Below are positions 7,965 through 14,947 of a stretch of DNA of 56,602 nt, piece by piece (position 1 is the stretch's first letter; every line of letters begins with the position of its first letter). Origin of the DNA: a bacterium (GTDB taxonomy: Bacteria; UBA10199; JACPAL01; GCA-016699445); NCBI GenBank assembly GCA_035454885.1, contig DATIGE010000013.1, positions 1 through 56,602 of the forward strand. The letters are read 5' to 3'. A program made the position numbers and the translations under genes. The notes under the pieces are model-generated. The model made no database searches, was not told where the DNA came from, and worked only from the letters and a program-made list of their open reading frames with translations.

Positions 7965-8444
7965 TTATTGGAAGCTCGTGTTCAAGAGCTGCTTCGTGCC
8001 GGTGTTGACCTGTTCGACGATCTTGCCGGTCAGGTCGATCGAAAGGGCGATCTGGTGCATGCCCGCCTGCATGGCCAGGAGCTCGGGCGGCGTGAACTTG
8101 CGGCCGGAGGTCGTCAGCTCCATGAGGCTGTCCATTTGGAGAGCGCCGCGGTTGACGTCGGAGAGAAGGTCCATGGTTTTTCCGTGGGTTCGAATTTCCT
8201 GATTGGCCGTGATCTCGCCGGACTTGATTTCCAGCCCCTCGGCGGAGACGGCCTGGATCTTGGTCTCGGGACCCATGCCGAAGGCGTTGACGATCTGCTT
8301 GGTCATCTCGGACTGCGACTCGAGACGGGCGGTCAAGACTTTTTGAAAGTCGGACTCCGTCCCCTTGAGGGGCGCGTTTTTCTGAACGTCCGTCAGGACC
8401 TTTTCGGCGATGGACGTTCCGATTTTTGCTGCGATATCCGCCAT
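7965..8444 (-). CDS. sctI: SctI-like inner rod / needle adapter
   Basis: 159 residues, soluble, helical. The C-terminal 45 residues (RKFTPPELLAMQAGMHQIAL, then IVEQVNTGTKQLLNTSF) carry the SctI pattern 'l.P.eLL.lQ......s..i.l.sK.v....q..k.Ll..q'. SctI forms the adapter between the export gate and the needle and is an early secreted substrate. It lies 9 bases after the sigma-factor gene and 35 bases before the FliG-like gene. SctI has no close flagellar counterpart in this form, so its presence argues for an injectisome rather than a flagellum. The N-terminal 100 residues are not recognisable. Confidence 0.78.
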   Translation of the reverse strand: MADIAAKIGTSIAEKVLTDVQKNAPLKGTESDFQKVLTARLESQSEMTKQIVNAFGMGPETKIQAVSAEGLEIKSGEITANQEIRTHGKTMDLLSDVNRGALQMDSLMELTTSGRKFTPPELLAMQAGMHQIALSIDLTGKIVEQVNTGTKQLLNTSFQ

Positions 8445-8453
8445 AAAATTCGA

Positions 8454-9224
8454 TTAACGGGCTTGCGCCACGCTCTCCTGGCCCGCGGTCTTGTCCGCGC
8501 GGACGCGGCTGTTGATCTTCTTGAACAGAATCTCGAGGGCCCGCGCGTGCAGGCGCGAGGTCCAGGACTTGGACAATCCCAAGTCGCCGCCGGCCTCTTC
8601 CAGCGTCTTGTTCTGGAAGTAGTACATCTTGATGAGCTTGCGCTCCTTGTCGGGAAGCGACTCGATCGCCTCCTTCATGTACTGCTTGATCTGCTGAAAC
8701 TCGGCCGACTGTTCGATGTCCTTATTTTTCTTGTCTTCGAGCTCCATGCCGTCCTCGGCGGCGTCCACCGAGATGACGTAGATGGAGGCGAGCGAGTTCA
8801 CCGTGTCGTACATCTCGCTCATTTCGTCTTCCGCGACCCGGGCCGTCGGTCCCGACTTTTCCGCGATGTACTGGAGGTACTCGTTGGTCGCCTGCTCGAA
8901 CTTGATCCGGGCGTACAGGGAACGCGGGATCCAGCCGGTCTTGCGGAGGCCGTCGTAGATCGCGCCCTTGATGCGGTAATAGGCGAAGGTCTTAAAATCG
9001 ACGTTCAGGGAGGCGTCGAACTTCCGGGCGGCCTCCAAGAGGCCCAAACGGGCGTTGCACATGACGTCGTCGAAATCGACCGAGGAGGACAGGGTCTGCA
9101 TGACGCGGCTCGCTATGGACGCCGCGTAGGGGAGGTATTGCTCGACCAGGGAATTACGCTTCTCGAGGTCCTTCGGAGTCATCGCCGCTGCTTCTACCTT
9201 CTTGACCGTCGCCTTGGGTCCCAT
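8454..9224 (-). CDS. FliA/WhiG-type (sigma-28 family) RNA polymerase sigma factor
   Basis: 256 residues. Region 2 is clear (VDFDDVMCNARLGLLEAARK, then FKTFAYYRIKGAIYDGLR and GWIPRSL), region 3 follows, and region 4 has SLPDKERKLIKMYYFQNKTL with the helix-turn-helix GLSKSWTSRLHARALEIL. This is the layout of group 3 sigma factors that transcribe late flagellar genes. Here it is the first gene of the sctI-to-sctT operon and no flagellar gene is in view, so it probably directs late T3SS genes or substrates. A -24/-12 promoter lies upstream at 9254-9270, suggesting a sigma-54 to sigma-28 cascade. ATG at 9224 is preceded by AGAGGA at 9 bases. No FlgM-like anti-sigma factor is recognised nearby. Confidence 0.9.
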   Translation of the reverse strand: MGPKATVKKVEAAAMTPKDLEKRNSLVEQYLPYAASIASRVMQTLSSSVDFDDVMCNARLGLLEAARKFDASLNVDFKTFAYYRIKGAIYDGLRKTGWIPRSLYARIKFEQATNEYLQYIAEKSGPTARVAEDEMSEMYDTVNSLASIYVISVDAAEDGMELEDKKNKDIEQSAEFQQIKQYMKEAIESLPDKERKLIKMYYFQNKTLEEAGGDLGLSKSWTSRLHARALEILFKKINSRVRADKTAGQESVAQAR

Positions 9225-9253
9225 AGGAGATATTCCTCTCTGGACTTAAGTCA

Positions 9254-9270
9254 TGCACTTCCTATGCCAA
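9254..9270 (-). promoter_or_regulatory. Sigma-54 (-24/-12) promoter of the sigma factor / T3SS operon
   Basis: Minus-strand sequence TTGGCATAGGAAGTGCA. The invariant GG and GC are separated by exactly 10 bases, as in the consensus TTGGCACG-N4-TTGCA. Predicted transcription start is near 9243, about 20 bases upstream of the ATG. The -12 box is GTGC rather than TTGC, a modest deviation. Confidence 0.7.
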
Positions 9271-9367
9271 TAGGACCATTTTGTTCCAGTCAAAAAATAG
9301 TTTCATTTTCAAATACTTAAGTCGTCTTCAACGACCGGATTCCGGACCGAGGGGGGTCAAAATGGAG

Positions 9368-9697
9368 TCAGGGGACCCCAGAATTGGGGTCTGAACCACC
9401 GGAACTCGGGTCGAAATTCTTTGCGTGAGCACCCAGGAGGGCCAGGATCATTCGTGTCGCCAAACGGGCCTTGACGGGATCGATGGCGGTCGGAGAATCC
9501 GCTAGGATTCTCTCCACACCGCGCGCGCTTGAAGTTCTCAAGGCACCCGTGACCTCGTCCGCATGAGTGAATTTGTCCTGAGCACCCTTGATGATGGTGG
9601 GGACGGCATCTCCCGGAAGGACGGGGGCCGCTCCGGGGGTCGGGTTCAGATCCACAGGCTGCCTGGGGGTACTGCCGCCGACTCGGTCTCTGGCCAT
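9368..9697 (-). CDS. Small orphan protein of the T3SS locus (109 residues)
   Basis: I do not recognise a family. The N-terminus is Pro/Gly/Ala/Thr-rich (residues 1-35); a helical centre follows, with VERILADSPTAIDPVKARL and RMILALLGAH, and a Ser/Gly/Asp-rich tail. There is no signal peptide and no convincing membrane helix. A strong Shine-Dalgarno AGGAG lies 6 bases before the ATG at 9697, so it is very likely translated. It follows the 145-residue orphan by 9 bases and ends just before the sigma-54 promoter of the next operon. A polar, low-complexity N-terminus next to sctJ makes a secreted substrate, needle-tip protein or chaperone possible; this is inference from position only. Confidence 0.6.
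   Translation of the reverse strand: MARDRVGGSTPRQPVDLNPTPGAAPVLPGDAVPTIIKGAQDKFTHADEVTGALRTSSARGVERILADSPTAIDPVKARLATRMILALLGAHAKNFDPSSGGSDPNSGVP
9374..9391. terminator. Stem-loop at the end of the sctD-to-orphan operon
   Basis: Inverted repeat GACCCCA-GAAT-TGGGGTC (7-bp stem, 4-base loop) overlapping the last codons of the 109-residue orphan. It sits between the two T3SS operons and could end transcription of the first, although only a weak T-run (ATTTTG) follows on the minus strand. It could equally be a REP-like palindrome. Confidence 0.4.
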
Positions 9698-9706
9698 AAG
9701 AATCTC

Positions 9707-10144
9707 CTAGAAGCTTTGAATCGCCTGCGTCATCGAGGCGTCCCGCGATGACACGACGGCCATGGTCGGATCGCTCGCCAAGGACGCGGACATCATGCCG
9801 GGGTACGAGACCGTCACCGGCTGCTGCTGGTTATTCGCCTGCTGGGCCTGAAAATTCGCCTGGGACTTGGCGCCGATGGCACCCATGGACTGCAATCCCG
9901 CCCCGGCGATGAGGCTTAAGCCCCCGGTGAACGGGGCGGCCAGGTAGGCCAGGGGGGCAAAACCGCCCAAGGCCCGCAGAAGGCCGGAGAAAAAGCCAGG
10001 CTTCTTGGGCTGGGGGCGGGCATCGTAGATCACCTGCTCGAACTTGACCCGATTCAGGTTGTTTTCAAAACCCGCTGTGGTCAGGGACCGGCCCGTCGTC
10101 GGGTCCGTTTGTCCGGGGTCCAGGTTGGGCGTGGTGATTTCCAT
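9707..10144 (-). CDS. Small orphan protein with a central hydrophobic Gly/Ala segment (T3SS locus)
   Basis: 145 residues from the ATG at 10142-10144, chosen because AGGAG precedes it by 7 bases; a longer in-frame reading of 6 residues lacks this. The N-terminal 50 residues are polar (MEITTPNLDPGQTDPTTGRS). A hydrophobic region follows at about 50-75 (LLRALGGFAPLAYLAAPFTG, then GLSLIAGAGL), then a Gln/Asn/Ser/Met-rich tail. Secretion-competent translocator or pore proteins of T3SS also combine a polar N-terminus with an internal hydrophobic hairpin, and the gene lies directly downstream of sctJ, so a translocator-like or minor structural role is conceivable. I recognise no family. Confidence 0.6.
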   Translation of the reverse strand: MEITTPNLDPGQTDPTTGRSLTTAGFENNLNRVKFEQVIYDARPQPKKPGFFSGLLRALGGFAPLAYLAAPFTGGLSLIAGAGLQSMGAIGAKSQANFQAQQANNQQQPVTVSYPGMMSASLASDPTMAVVSSRDASMTQAIQSF

Positions 10145-10160
10145 AGCTAAACTCCTACTC

Positions 10161-10194
10161 ACTGGAGATTATCGGGCGGTCTCAAGTCTCCAGT
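10161..10194. other. Inverted repeat between sctJ and the 145-residue orphan
   Basis: ACTGGAGA and TCTCCAGT (8 bp each) are separated by 18 bases, just upstream of the Shine-Dalgarno of the 145-residue orphan. As RNA it could form a leader hairpin that modulates translation or processing. There is no T-run, so it is not a standard terminator. Confidence 0.3.
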
Positions 10195-10228
10195 TTCCAT
10201 CTCGAAACTCTTTTTTCAACGCGGCGCA

Positions 10229-11236
10229 TCATCGCATCTGTTGCTGTTCCGCCCCGACGTCGAACGTCCCGTCCATCGCGGCATTGCCCGTTCCCTCTCC
10301 CAAGAGTCCGCCTCCTCCGCCTCCGGCGGACAGGGCCCCGCGCTCAGCCCTCATGCCGCGCTGGACCCGGAGCCTCATGCGGTTCAAGCGCATGATGTTG
10401 AAGAGCAGGAACCCGGAGACACCCACCAAGAGCAGCAACAACGTAATGATATACCCTTTGAACCGCGCGACGGAAGCCCGGTCGAGTTTCAAGCCCGCGA
10501 TCTCCACGACGTCCGCGTTGGCCGTTGAAATCGGCGTCAGCTCCGAGGGCATCTCGCCGTCCTCCGGAGGCAACCCGGGATTCAGCGGCATCGGCGTGGG
10601 CTGAGGCGTCGGCGTCGAGAGCCCGATCGGCCCGGCCCCGGTGTCCGTCCGGGTCACGATGACGGCGACGTCATTCGCATCCAGGTTGGGCACGGTGTTG
10701 GCGACGAATCTCTGGACCTTTCCTTCGGTCACCGTCTGTGCCACAAGCTCGTCGTTCCGCGTCTTGACGACGACGGAGGCCGTGGGTTTGCGCTTGACCG
10801 GGTCAAGACTCGCGAATTCGCTCTCGTTGGGGACGTTCAACACCACATCGACGTCGACCACGCCCGGAATCTTGAGCAAGGAATTGATGATCTCGCCCTT
10901 GAGGGCCAGCAGGAAACGCGCCTTTTGTTCGTCCGGCGTTGGGATCAGCCCCTTTTCCCGGTAGACGCCCGAAAGCCCCAATTCGCGCTTGCGCGGGAGG
11001 TTGTTGGCACGGAGGATGCTTCGCGCGCGCGACTCCTCCTTGGCGGGAACGCTGACCATCCACGTCACTTCCTGTCCGGTCCCCTCCTCCTTTTTCTTCA
11101 TCGCTTCGATGCCGTTTTGGCTCAAGACGACCAGGATTTCGTCGGCCTCGATCTCTTGAAGACTGTGGTGGAGGGCGGTCTGGCCGCACCCGGCCGCGAA
11201 GACCGCTAGAAATAAAATGAGGAATAATCTTTTCAT
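10229..11236 (-). CDS. sctJ: SctJ, T3SS inner-membrane ring lipoprotein
   Basis: 335 residues. It has a lipoprotein signal with lipobox AAGC (Cys17). The YscJ/FliF-N ring domains follow, with the hallmark ILRANNLPRKRELGLSGVY, LKGEIINSLLKIPGVVDVDV and SVVVKTRNDE. A proline-rich linker follows, then a C-terminal transmembrane helix (about 268-292) and a basic, Gly-rich cytoplasmic tail. The lipid anchor and length separate it from flagellar FliF (about 550 residues). SctJ forms the inner ring of the basal body together with SctD. The stop of the upstream TPR gene and this ATG share one base (TGATG). The cytoplasmic tail of some 40 residues is a plausible binding site for the FliG-like protein. 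Confidence 0.95.
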   Translation of the reverse strand: MKRLFLILFLAVFAAGCGQTALHHSLQEIEADEILVVLSQNGIEAMKKKEEGTGQEVTWMVSVPAKEESRARSILRANNLPRKRELGLSGVYREKGLIPTPDEQKARFLLALKGEIINSLLKIPGVVDVDVVLNVPNESEFASLDPVKRKPTASVVVKTRNDELVAQTVTEGKVQRFVANTVPNLDANDVAVIVTRTDTGAGPIGLSTPTPQPTPMPLNPGLPPEDGEMPSELTPISTANADVVEIAGLKLDRASVARFKGYIITLLLLLVGVSGFLLFNIMRLNRMRLRVQRGMRAERGALSAGGGGGGLLGEGTGNAAMDGTFDVGAEQQQMR

Positions 11237-11646
11237 CAGTGCTGTGTCATCTGCCCGGGCGGAACGTACCCGTTCTTGATGGCCTCCAAGAGTGCGCGCG
11301 CGAAATCGCCCGACTTGCCCGCGGGCTCGAGCGCGCTCGCCTTCTCCAAAGCGGCGACCGCTTCGTCCTTCTTGCCGCGGAAAAAGAGGGATTCGCCCAG
11401 GTAGGCGTGAGCGAACGCGGACTCGGGATTCACCGCCAGGGCCTTTTTATAATGCTGGATCGCCTGGTCGTATTTCATCTGGGCGAAGAAGACGCTGCCC
11501 GTGGCGACCCAGGGGACCTCGGTCTTGGGCGCCAGGACTGACACGCCCTCGAACACCTCGCGGGCCTGTTCGAAACGCCCCATGCGGAGGAGGAGGTAGC
11601 CGCCTTCCATCAACACGACGAGGTCTTCACGCTCTACGGACACCAT
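11236..11646 (-). CDS. sctG: TPR protein in the SctG position (probable needle co-chaperone)
   Basis: 136 residues from the ATG at 11644-11646, which has GGAGG 5 bases upstream; a GTG two codons earlier is less well placed. It contains about three tetratricopeptide repeats (YLLLRMGRFEQAREVFEGV; MKYDQAIQHYKKALAVNP; FFRGKKDEAVAALEKASALEP). Class II T3SS chaperones (SycD) and the needle co-chaperone YscG/PscG are small TPR proteins of this kind. It lies between the needle candidate and sctJ, matching the Yersinia order D-E-F-G-...-J, so the SctG role is favoured. Function is inferred from fold and order. Confidence 0.65.
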   Translation of the reverse strand: MVSVEREDLVVLMEGGYLLLRMGRFEQAREVFEGVSVLAPKTEVPWVATGSVFFAQMKYDQAIQHYKKALAVNPESAFAHAYLGESLFFRGKKDEAVAALEKASALEPAGKSGDFARALLEAIKNGYVPPGQMTQH

Positions 11647-11726
11647 ACCCACCTCCCTCTCGCGATGAGAGGATATTACTCGTTTTTTGGAATTTCCGAA
11701 AGCGCTTACGAGACTTAGCGATCAGA

Positions 11727-12314
11727 TTACGCCTTCATGTTTCGGACGGAGTTGGCCTCCGCATCCGACTTGGTCTTGAGGATGTTCGATCGGGCCTGGT
11801 AGTCGCGAGAGAGGTCGTTGACCGTCACCTGAGCGACCAGCATCTCCCAGTTCGCATCATTCATCTGTTGGAAAAGGGCCTGTTTTTCCTGGTAGTCCTG
11901 CGAAGGAGCGCCCGGGGCGCCGTAACCCGCGCCGGCACCCACGCCGTAAGAACCCGGAACGCCACCGCCGACGCCCGCGCCGACCCCCACGTAACCGGGG
12001 GAGTAGGTCGCGCCGCCGTAGCTGTAGCCGCCCGAACCGAAGGGGGAGGCGGTCCCGACCGTGGGGGAATAATAGGGGGCATTGGCCGCGCTTCCGCCAA
12101 AGGAGGCCGGGGCTCCGGCCACGCCGGTCACCGCCGCCTGGGTCACGGCCGCCGTGTTGTAGCCTTGGTTCATGGCCAGGGCCGCCGTCGCCGGGGCCGC
12201 GGAAGCCATGAGATAATCCGAAAAACCGATATTGCTCAGGAGAGGGGTTTTCTGATCACCCGACTGGTTTCGCATCTGCATTTTTGTTTCAGAAGTAATC
12301 GGCATGATCCCCAT
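11727..12314 (-). CDS. sctF: Candidate SctF needle/filament subunit with a long Gly/Ala-rich N-terminus
   Basis: 195 residues from the ATG at 12312-12314 (GGAGG 8 bases upstream). Residues 1-60 are polar then Ala-rich; about 60-135 is low-complexity Gly/Tyr/Ala/Pro (many GxG and GYG steps). The C-terminal 55 residues are a helix with NDANWEMLVAQVTVNDLSRD and ARSNILKTKSDAEANSVRNM. The latter aligns without gaps to the end of Salmonella PrgI (AQSNTVKVFKDIDAAIIQNF): 7 of 20 identical plus several conservative changes. Needle subunits are normally about 80 residues, so the extension would be unprecedented to my knowledge. The gene lies between a small helical protein and a small TPR protein, as yscF lies between yscE and yscG. 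An alternative is another secreted filament or tip protein. Confidence 0.5.
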   Translation of the reverse strand: MGIMPITSETKMQMRNQSGDQKTPLLSNIGFSDYLMASAAPATAALAMNQGYNTAAVTQAAVTGVAGAPASFGGSAANAPYYSPTVGTASPFGSGGYSYGGATYSPGYVGVGAGVGGGVPGSYGVGAGAGYGAPGAPSQDYQEKQALFQQMNDANWEMLVAQVTVNDLSRDYQARSNILKTKSDAEANSVRNMKA

Positions 12315-12384
12315 GGCACAAACCTCCAAAAAGTTACTCGCCAAGGGCACTCGGGCCCTTCAGAGACTTTATCGGGGCGGGGGC

Positions 12385-12402
12385 GTGGAGCAGTTGCTCC
12401 AC
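12385..12402. promoter_or_regulatory. Palindrome upstream of the needle candidate
   Basis: GTGGAGCA-GT-TGCTCCAC, two perfect 8-bp arms with a 2-base centre, about 70 bases upstream of the candidate sctF start and just after the preceding gene. The tight symmetry fits a dimeric activator or repressor site; as RNA it would be a short hairpin without a T-run. No function can be fixed from sequence alone. Confidence 0.35.
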
Positions 12403-12424
12403 CGGGCACAATTTGAATGGGGAC

Positions 12425-12727
12425 TTAGGACCCCACCTTCCCGCCCTCTTGGATCTGGTACTTCACCTTCAGGAGCTCCCGCAGCAGGTCCATCACCCGT
12501 TCGATCGCCTTCATGGCCTTCTTGGCGTCCCGGGACTTGCCCATCCCGCCCTTGGCCTTGGTGAGCCGCTCAAGCTCCTCATAGGCCGCCGTAAAGCTCT
12601 TGTTGATTCTATCAAAGTCCTCCGTCTCGACCAACCTCTCGATTTCGGGGAACTGGGACGTGGATTGACGCTCCGCGTCGGCGGCGGCGGTTGCGTTCGG
12701 GGAGGGACGGGATTGGGATCTCATCAT
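12425..12727 (-). CDS. Small helical protein in the SctE position
   Basis: 100 residues. The first 25 are polar and Ser/Pro/Ala-rich; the rest is predicted helical (FPEIERLVETEDFDRINKSF, then AYEELERLTKAK and MKAIERVMDLLRELLKVKYQ). There is no signal peptide or membrane segment and I recognise no family by sequence. It lies 12 bases after sctD and directly upstream of the needle candidate. In Yersinia the small helical chaperone gene yscE holds this place, and YscE with YscG keeps the needle protein soluble. An SctE-like role is therefore a reasonable guess but only from order and size. Confidence 0.6.
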   Translation of the reverse strand: MMRSQSRPSPNATAAADAERQSTSQFPEIERLVETEDFDRINKSFTAAYEELERLTKAKGGMGKSRDAKKAMKAIERVMDLLRELLKVKYQIQEGGKVGS

Positions 12728-12739
12728 AGGTTCGCGTGA

Positions 12740-14848
12740 TTATTGGCGCTTGAGCTTGGCCACCACCGGCCGAAACTCGCTGACACCTAAGTTTAGCTTA
12801 ATTTCCTCGTCTTGGTAGCCTTCTTTTCGAAAGAGGATCTTGTACGACCCCACGCCCAGGTCGTGTAGGATGAGCGGAGTCTTCTGCTCCACCTCCGAGG
12901 CGTTCACGAACACCCGCGCCCCCGATGGCTCCGAGGTGATGTACAGGACGCTCTTGAGCGGCGAGAGCCTTTGGAACAGGGCGCCTCCGTCCGTCCGCAC
13001 CTTGGCGTCATCCGCGGAGACCAGCACCTCCACGAGGAGTTGCAGGGCCTTCATCCGGTCGCCCTGCTCGAAGATGACCGTCGCGATCCCCAGCCGGCCC
13101 GCGTACTTGTAGGCGTCGTTCTGCATGGCCTTCAGAAAATAGTCCTGGGCCTCTTTGTAGGACTTTTGCTTCAGGTAGCAGAGGCCCACCATGTAGGAGA
13201 TCTGCGCCGTCTCCAGATCGGACGGATTTTTCGAAAATGCGTCGACCAAGACGGGCAGGGCCTCGGCGTAGCGCGACTCCTTCATCAGGGCGTCGGCCTT
13301 GTTGATGAGTTCGCCCGAAGCCGAGGTCTTGAGAGGCACCTCGGCCGTGTAGGGCATGTTGATCTCCATCTTGACGACCTGGACGAAATCGAAATACCCG
13401 TCATGCTTCAGCGTCAGCAGGTGTTCGCCCACCGGGAAGGTCCCGTTGAACGGCGTCACGCCCACTTCCTTTTCGTCAATGAAGACCTTCGCGTTCGGCG
13501 GCACGGAGGTGAGTTGGACGGGGAAGGACGTGAGGTCGTCGTCCTTCACGTCCACCGTGTAAGTCGTCTGAGCGGCGCCCAGGTTGAATTCGCGGCGGTA
13601 GACGACTTCGTCCAGATACGTCTGCGAAAGCCCCAGCTGGCGGTTCTTGCGCAATTCCAGAATGTAGCGGCCGAAGGGCACGTAGATGGGCTTTCCGAAG
13701 ACGATTTCCGCGAATTTGATGGGCTTCGCCCGGTACGGGTCTTTTTCAAAATAACCTTCCAGATAGAGCTGGGCGTCCCGGGGAAGATTCGCCACCTTGA
13801 AGATGCCGATCTTCCCGGCAAAGTTGATGGGCATGACGGTCGCGCCTTGAGGGGGGCTGAATTGCTGCCTCTCCTCCACCACTTCTCCGACCTCGGGGAG
13901 CTGGAAGACGGCCCGGGCTTCGTACCACTTGCCGTACTTGAGATTGGTCGACGTGCGGAGCGGCGTCACGCCGATGGGCTCCTCGCCGAAAAAGACGCGC
14001 GCCGGAATCGGCGTGGAGGAGACGTCCAAGAAAACCGGCTGCATCTCGGGCACGGCGACGGGCAACGATTCAGCGGGGAGGACTCCGCCGATCTGCCCGG
14101 CCGGGCCCTCCTCCCTTTTTCCCGGCGTTTTTCCCGAAATCTCCGTTTTGGCGACGCCTCCGTCCTGGCCCTTCACCTTTTTCAGAATCTTGGGGAGCCC
14201 GTAGGCGAGGGCGGCCACGAGGACGACCGCGAGGACGCCGAATAAAAACAATTTTCTCTTTTTTCCGGGCGCTCCCGGGGCGACGGCGACGACCTGGCCG
14301 CTCTTCAACAACTCCGACGGGACTCCCGCCTCTTCCTCCACCGCGGGCAGGTTGTCCGGGGCGCGGTGCATCTCGGCCGGGATCGGCTCGGACCTCGGCT
14401 GTTCTTGAGGGGCATCCTGGGGTATGTGAGGCGAAGACACCTCATGCGCCGACGCCGGCTCGGGCTCGGGTGCGACGTCGACCTCCTCCTCCGCCGGCCC
14501 GGTCAGAAACCGCAGGAGGAAGACGCCGACCTTGATCCTGGTCTTGTGCGCCAGCGAGACGGCTTGGCTGATCTTTTGCCCGCCCACCTTGGTCCCGTTG
14601 CGGCTTCCCAGGTCGGCGACGGTCGCTCCGTTTTCCGCCACCTCGATCACGGCATGACGGCGCGAGACGCTGGAGTCGTCCAAGACAATGTCGTTTTCCC
14701 GCGAGCGGCCGATGGTATTGTTGCCCTTTTGGAGACGGTAGCGCCCCCGTCCCCGGGGCCCGCTCAAGACCTCCAGGCAGGGATAACCCCCCTCCTCGTC
14801 GGCCATCTTCCGAATTTCCGTATTTTCGCGATCGTCAGGGGGAGGCAT
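12740..14848 (-). CDS. sctD: SctD-type ring protein: FHA domain, TM helix, periplasmic PEGA and TPR domains
   Basis: 702 residues. An N-terminal FHA domain (about 28-112) has intact phosphothreonine-binding motifs: GRS at 47-49, SRRH at 62-65 and NG at 84-85. An acidic linker and one transmembrane helix (about 199-217) follow. The periplasmic part holds a PEGA-like segment near 270, a clear PEGA repeat near 465-515 (VPPNAKVFIDEKEVGVTPF), TPR-like helices near 535-625 (SYKEAQDYFLKAMQND) and a final PEGA repeat (EPSGARVFVNASEVEQKTP). Ordinary SctD has a cytoplasmic FHA fold, one helix and ring-building domains in about 400 residues, so topology matches but the periplasmic half is unusual. It heads the D-E-F-G-J block. 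Start uncertain: a second ATG lies 14 codons on. Confidence 0.8.
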   Translation of the reverse strand: MPPPDDRENTEIRKMADEEGGYPCLEVLSGPRGRGRYRLQKGNNTIGRSRENDIVLDDSSVSRRHAVIEVAENGATVADLGSRNGTKVGGQKISQAVSLAHKTRIKVGVFLLRFLTGPAEEEVDVAPEPEPASAHEVSSPHIPQDAPQEQPRSEPIPAEMHRAPDNLPAVEEEAGVPSELLKSGQVVAVAPGAPGKKRKLFLFGVLAVVLVAALAYGLPKILKKVKGQDGGVAKTEISGKTPGKREEGPAGQIGGVLPAESLPVAVPEMQPVFLDVSSTPIPARVFFGEEPIGVTPLRTSTNLKYGKWYEARAVFQLPEVGEVVEERQQFSPPQGATVMPINFAGKIGIFKVANLPRDAQLYLEGYFEKDPYRAKPIKFAEIVFGKPIYVPFGRYILELRKNRQLGLSQTYLDEVVYRREFNLGAAQTTYTVDVKDDDLTSFPVQLTSVPPNAKVFIDEKEVGVTPFNGTFPVGEHLLTLKHDGYFDFVQVVKMEINMPYTAEVPLKTSASGELINKADALMKESRYAEALPVLVDAFSKNPSDLETAQISYMVGLCYLKQKSYKEAQDYFLKAMQNDAYKYAGRLGIATVIFEQGDRMKALQLLVEVLVSADDAKVRTDGGALFQRLSPLKSVLYITSEPSGARVFVNASEVEQKTPLILHDLGVGSYKILFRKEGYQDEEIKLNLGVSEFRPVVAKLKRQ

Positions 14849-14947
14849 GAATGTTCTAAGGTTAAGTAATTTTTATCACAAAGAGACCGGGCGCGAAAGA
14901 AATTAATAATTCTTTTCGAGGGGTTACCTGAATGTTATACCTCTGAC

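Noticed and set aside
1-9224. Interpretation as an ordinary flagellar export operon
   Set aside because: SctJ is a lipoprotein of 335 residues rather than a FliF, an SctI-like protein and an FHA-type SctD are present, and no hook, rod, ring, filament, flhB-adjacent flagellar or motor-stator genes are seen.
9374-9391. A confident terminator plus insertion-sequence end
   Set aside because: The stem is convincing but no transposase or matching inverted end is found, and the T-run is weak; kept only as a low-confidence stem-loop.
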